Shown: in pieces, positions 61,647 to 64,000 of the stretch
Numbering within the stretch: position 1 is the first letter of the stretch
How the letters are laid out: every line of letters starts with the position of its first letter
Origin: Roseisolibacter agri
GTDB taxonomy: Bacteria > Gemmatimonadota > Gemmatimonadetes > Gemmatimonadales > Gemmatimonadaceae
DNA: 64,000 nt
NCBI RefSeq assembly: GCF_030159095.1
Contig: NZ_BRXS01000006.1
Coordinates: 558,001-622,000, forward strand
Reading direction: 5' to 3'
Position numbers and translations under genes: made by a program
Notes under the pieces: generated by a model
The model's database searches: none
The model's input: the letters and a program-made list of their open reading frames with translations, nothing else
Told to the model about the DNA's origin: nothing

Positions 61647-63415
61647 GCGTACAGCTCCTCGAGCACCGCGTGATACTTCGCCTCGACGACGGAGCGGCGG
61701 ACCTTCAGCGTGGGCGTCAGCTCGCCGCCCGCCTCGGTCAGCTCCTCCGGCACCAGCGCCCAGCGCGCGATCCGCTCGTGGGGGGCCAGTCCGTCGTTCA
61801 CCTGCGCCACGTGCGCATCGAGCGCGCGCCGCACCTCCGCCTCGTCGTCCGCCGCCGGCACGAACAGCAGCGCCGTCGCGAACCGCCGTCCCTCGCCCGC
61901 CACCAGCGCCTGCGACACCGCGCGGTGCTCACGCAGCCGCGCCTCGATCGGCAGCGGCGCGACCTTCTTGCCGGTCGACAGCGCGAGGATCTCCTTGAGC
62001 CGTCCGGTCACGTGCAGGATCCCGCGCGCGTCGATCGCGCCGAGATCGCCCGTGCGCAGCCACGCGCCGTCGGCCGTGAATGCGGCCTGCGTCGCCTCGG
62101 GGCGCCCCAGGTAGCCGGCGAACGTCAGCGCGTTGCGGCGGACCTGGATCTCGCCGTCCGCCGCGATGCGGAGCGTGGTGCCCTCCATGGGGCGGCCGAC
62201 GCCGGCGAAGTCGTACGCGTCGGGCCGGTGGAACGCGACGCACAGGTGCTCGGTCTGCCCGTACGCACCGAGCACCGTCAGGCCGACCGCGTCGAGCGAC
62301 TCCGCCACGTCGCGCCGCAGCGGCGCACCGCCGGACGTCGCGAGGCGCACGGCGTCGCCGATCGCGCGCTTAATCACCGCGGCCGCGGCCCCGCGCACCG
62401 CCTGCCACTCGCGCTCCATCGTCTCCGGCACCGGCGCGCCCGCGCGGCGCAGGCGCGACCGCTCGGCACCGAGCGCGCGCAGACGCGCCCACGTCTCGCG
62501 CTCCTCGCCGGTCGCGGCGCGCTCCGCCTGCTCCAGCGTCGCGTGCAGCTTCTCGTACAGACGCGGCAGCCCGCCGAGCAGCGTGGGGCGGAAGGCGCGC
62601 GCGGCGTCGGCCAGGCGCGAGGGATCGGGCACCAGCACCGCCTCCATCCCGCACACGAGCCGCGTGTACAGCCCGAACACGCGCTCGGCCGCGTGCGCGT
62701 ACGGCAGCAGCGACAGGCTCCGGTCGCTCGCGGTCAGGCCGAGGGTGTCGCGGATCGACTCGGCGGACGCGACGAGGTAGGCATGGGTCAGGCACGCTCC
62801 CTTCGGCTCGCCCGTTGAGCCGGAGGTGTAGATCAGGATCGCGAGGTCGTCGGGCGCGGCGGCGGCGATGCGGCGGTCGAGCTCCGCCTCAACGGCCGCG
62901 TCGTCGAGCGCCGCATGCCCGGCGTCGAGCATGTGCGCGAGATCGGCGACGATCGTCGGCGCCGCATCGAGACCGCTGCACGCGGCGCCGGCCTTCTCCA
63001 GCTGCGCCGCGTCGTCGCAGAAGAGCAGCCGCACGCCGCCATCGAGCAGCAGCTGCCGCACCTGCGCCTGCGTGCTCGTCGGGAAGATGCCGACGCTCAT
63101 GCCGCCCGCCATGAGGATGCCGAGATCCACGATCGGCCAGAGCATCCGGTTGCCCGCGAGCACCGCGACCCGCGCGCCGACCTGAAGCCCGCGCTGCACG
63201 AGCGCCGCCGCGACCGCGCGCGCGGACCGCGTCCACTCCGCCCACGTCAGCTCGGTGTCCCCGTCGGCGCCCGCGACGGCCAGCTCGCGGTACGCGACGT
63301 GGGACGGGTGGGCGGCGGCCCGCGCGAGCAGCCGGCGCAGCACCGTGTCGTGCGCGGTCGCGGCGCACATGCGCTGCGCCCACGCGACGAACGACGTGCC
63401 GGGCGCGCCGCTCAT
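61643..63415 (-). CDS. long-chain fatty-acid-CoA ligase type (AMP-forming)
   Basis: The 590-residue ligase has the P-loop LIYTSGSTGEPKGACLTHAY, the long-chain linker text GGLPRLYEKLHATLEQAERA and GAYGQTEHLCVAFHRPD, and the C-domain GRLKEILALSTGKKVAPLPI. These mark the FadD15-like long-chain acyl-CoA synthetase branch. The ATG at 63415 overlaps the KAS III-like gene stop as ATGA, coupling the two. Confidence 0.9.
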   Translation of the reverse strand: MSGAPGTSFVAWAQRMCAATAHDTVLRRLLARAAAHPSHVAYRELAVAGADGDTELTWAEWTRSARAVAAALVQRGLQVGARVAVLAGNRMLWPIVDLGILMAGGMSVGIFPTSTQAQVRQLLLDGGVRLLFCDDAAQLEKAGAACSGLDAAPTIVADLAHMLDAGHAALDDAAVEAELDRRIAAAAPDDLAILIYTSGSTGEPKGACLTHAYLVASAESIRDTLGLTASDRSLSLLPYAHAAERVFGLYTRLVCGMEAVLVPDPSRLADAARAFRPTLLGGLPRLYEKLHATLEQAERAATGEERETWARLRALGAERSRLRRAGAPVPETMEREWQAVRGAAAAVIKRAIGDAVRLATSGGAPLRRDVAESLDAVGLTVLGAYGQTEHLCVAFHRPDAYDFAGVGRPMEGTTLRIAADGEIQVRRNALTFAGYLGRPEATQAAFTADGAWLRTGDLGAIDARGILHVTGRLKEILALSTGKKVAPLPIEARLREHRAVSQALVAGEGRRFATALLFVPAADDEAEVRRALDAHVAQVNDGLAPHERIARWALVPEELTEAGGELTPTLKVRRSVVEAKYHAVLEELYA

Positions 63416-64000
63416 CGAGCCGCGACCTCCGGCTGCCACGCGACCGGATGCCAGCGCATCGCGACGCAGCCCATCGACAGCCCTGCGCCGCTGCCCGTGA
63501 GCACCACCAGGTCGCCCTCGCGCAGGCGGCCCGCGCGCCGCGCGTCGTCGAGCGCCATCGGCAGACAGGCGGAGCCGGTGTAGCCCCACTTGTGCATGAT
63601 CGTGTGCGCGCGCTCCATCGGCTGGCCGAGCGTCCGCATCACGACCTCGATCGTCGAGCGATTGACCTGCGTCCACAGCCAGAGGTCGACCTGATTCGGC
63701 GTTGCGCCGGCGCGCGCCACCACGTCGCGCGCGATGCGCGGCCACCCCTCCTCGTTCACCGACGCGGGATACTTCTGCACGAAGCGCAGGCGGTTGCGGT
63801 AGCCGTCGCGCAGCACGTCCTCGGTGATCGGCTCCGCGGTGCCGCCGGCGAACACGCCCATGCCCGGCGCCAGCCGCCCGTCCGCGAACAGCTCCGACGC
63901 GACGACACCCGGCGCGTCCGACCGCTCGACGACCGCCGCGCCCGCGCCGTCCGCGAAGATCGTGACGGTCTTCTTGTCCTGCTGGTCGAGGAACTTCGAC
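63412..64000 (-). CDS. KAS III (FabH)-like thiolase-fold protein (5' partial)
   Basis: About 195 C-terminal residues are visible; the frame is open to the window edge, with TIFADGAGAAVVERSDA, typical of KAS III, near its start. At the usual catalytic-His motif (HQxN) the sequence is WLWTQVNRS, and at the usual Asn motif (GNTSAAS) it is WGYTGSACLP. Both residues of the standard Cys-His-Asn triad that can be checked are thus replaced by Thr. The Cys lies outside the window. It may be an acyl transferase or an inactive homologue rather than a condensing enzyme. Confidence 0.85.
   Translation of the reverse strand, partial: SKFLDQQDKKTVTIFADGAGAAVVERSDAPGVVASELFADGRLAPGMGVFAGGTAEPITEDVLRDGYRNRLRFVQKYPASVNEEGWPRIARDVVARAGATPNQVDLWLWTQVNRSTIEVVMRTLGQPMERAHTIMHKWGYTGSACLPMALDDARRAGRLREGDLVVLTGSGAGLSMGCVAMRWHPVAWQPEVAAR

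Overview
The window is a high-GC, gene-dense chromosomal segment. No rRNA, tRNA, CRISPR array or transposase is visible. I infer a Gemmatimonadota-type organism (Gemmatirosa/Gemmatimonas-like): SusC/SusD outer-membrane pairs next to PEP-CTERM secretion, many secreted lipoproteins, frequent GTG starts and stop/start overlaps, and a full set of phenylacetate and aromatic amino acid catabolic genes. This assignment is inference from gene content, not a database match.

Layout. 1-2166: end of an FtsX-type ABC permease. 2256-12594: two SusC/SusD outer-membrane uptake operons on the minus strand whose SusC genes share nearly the same 5' end. 12903-17831: tex, a TPR protein, a small cupin, infA and a hypothetical gene. 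17825-23902: a cytochrome/copper-monooxygenase lipoprotein, apaG, a secreted glycosidase-like protein, a flavin amine oxidase and a class I aminotransferase. 24007-26390: hmgA and hppD (tyrosine to maleylacetoacetate). 26607-32320: paaH-I-J-Y-Z operon. 32420-35127: a beta-lactamase-family hydrolase, a GIY-YIG gene bracketed by inverted repeats, and paaG. 35259-37825: a fused 2-oxoacid dehydrogenase E1 and a coupled lipoprotein. 37844-38833: phhA with a candidate attenuator leader. 39123-39965: a PEP-CTERM protein. 40029-43884: paaA-B-C-D and a divergent enoyl-CoA hydratase. 44050-50283: a Leu/Phe-dehydrogenase-like enzyme, acetoacetate-CoA ligase and two lipoproteins. 50377-53603: a TPR/HD-GYP/GGDEF protein and a Rad52-like protein. 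53742-64000: one long minus-strand run encoding a KAS III-like enzyme, acyl-CoA ligase, 4-TM protein, Na+/solute symporter, TonB receptor, PHB-depolymerase-like esterase, second acyl-CoA ligase and a TIGR02265-like protein.

How the genes work together. PhhA (Phe to Tyr), an aminotransferase, HppD and HmgA form most of a phenylalanine/tyrosine route ending in acetoacetate, which the acetoacetate-CoA ligase can activate. PaaABCD, PaaG, PaaZ, PaaJ, PaaH, PaaI and PaaY cover most of the aerobic phenylacetyl-CoA route; PaaK and PaaE are not in the window. The 53.7-64 kb run looks like an ester or fatty/aromatic acid capture and activation locus.

The most interesting signal lies upstream of phhA. 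A promoter with 17-bp spacing places the predicted transcript start on the ATG of a 28-codon reading frame with five tyrosine codons in eight positions. This is followed by a perfect intrinsic terminator, and an 11-nt segment just after the Tyr codons is exactly complementary to the first arm of that terminator. This has most parts of a ribosome-mediated, tyrosine-sensing attenuator controlling the enzyme that makes tyrosine from phenylalanine.
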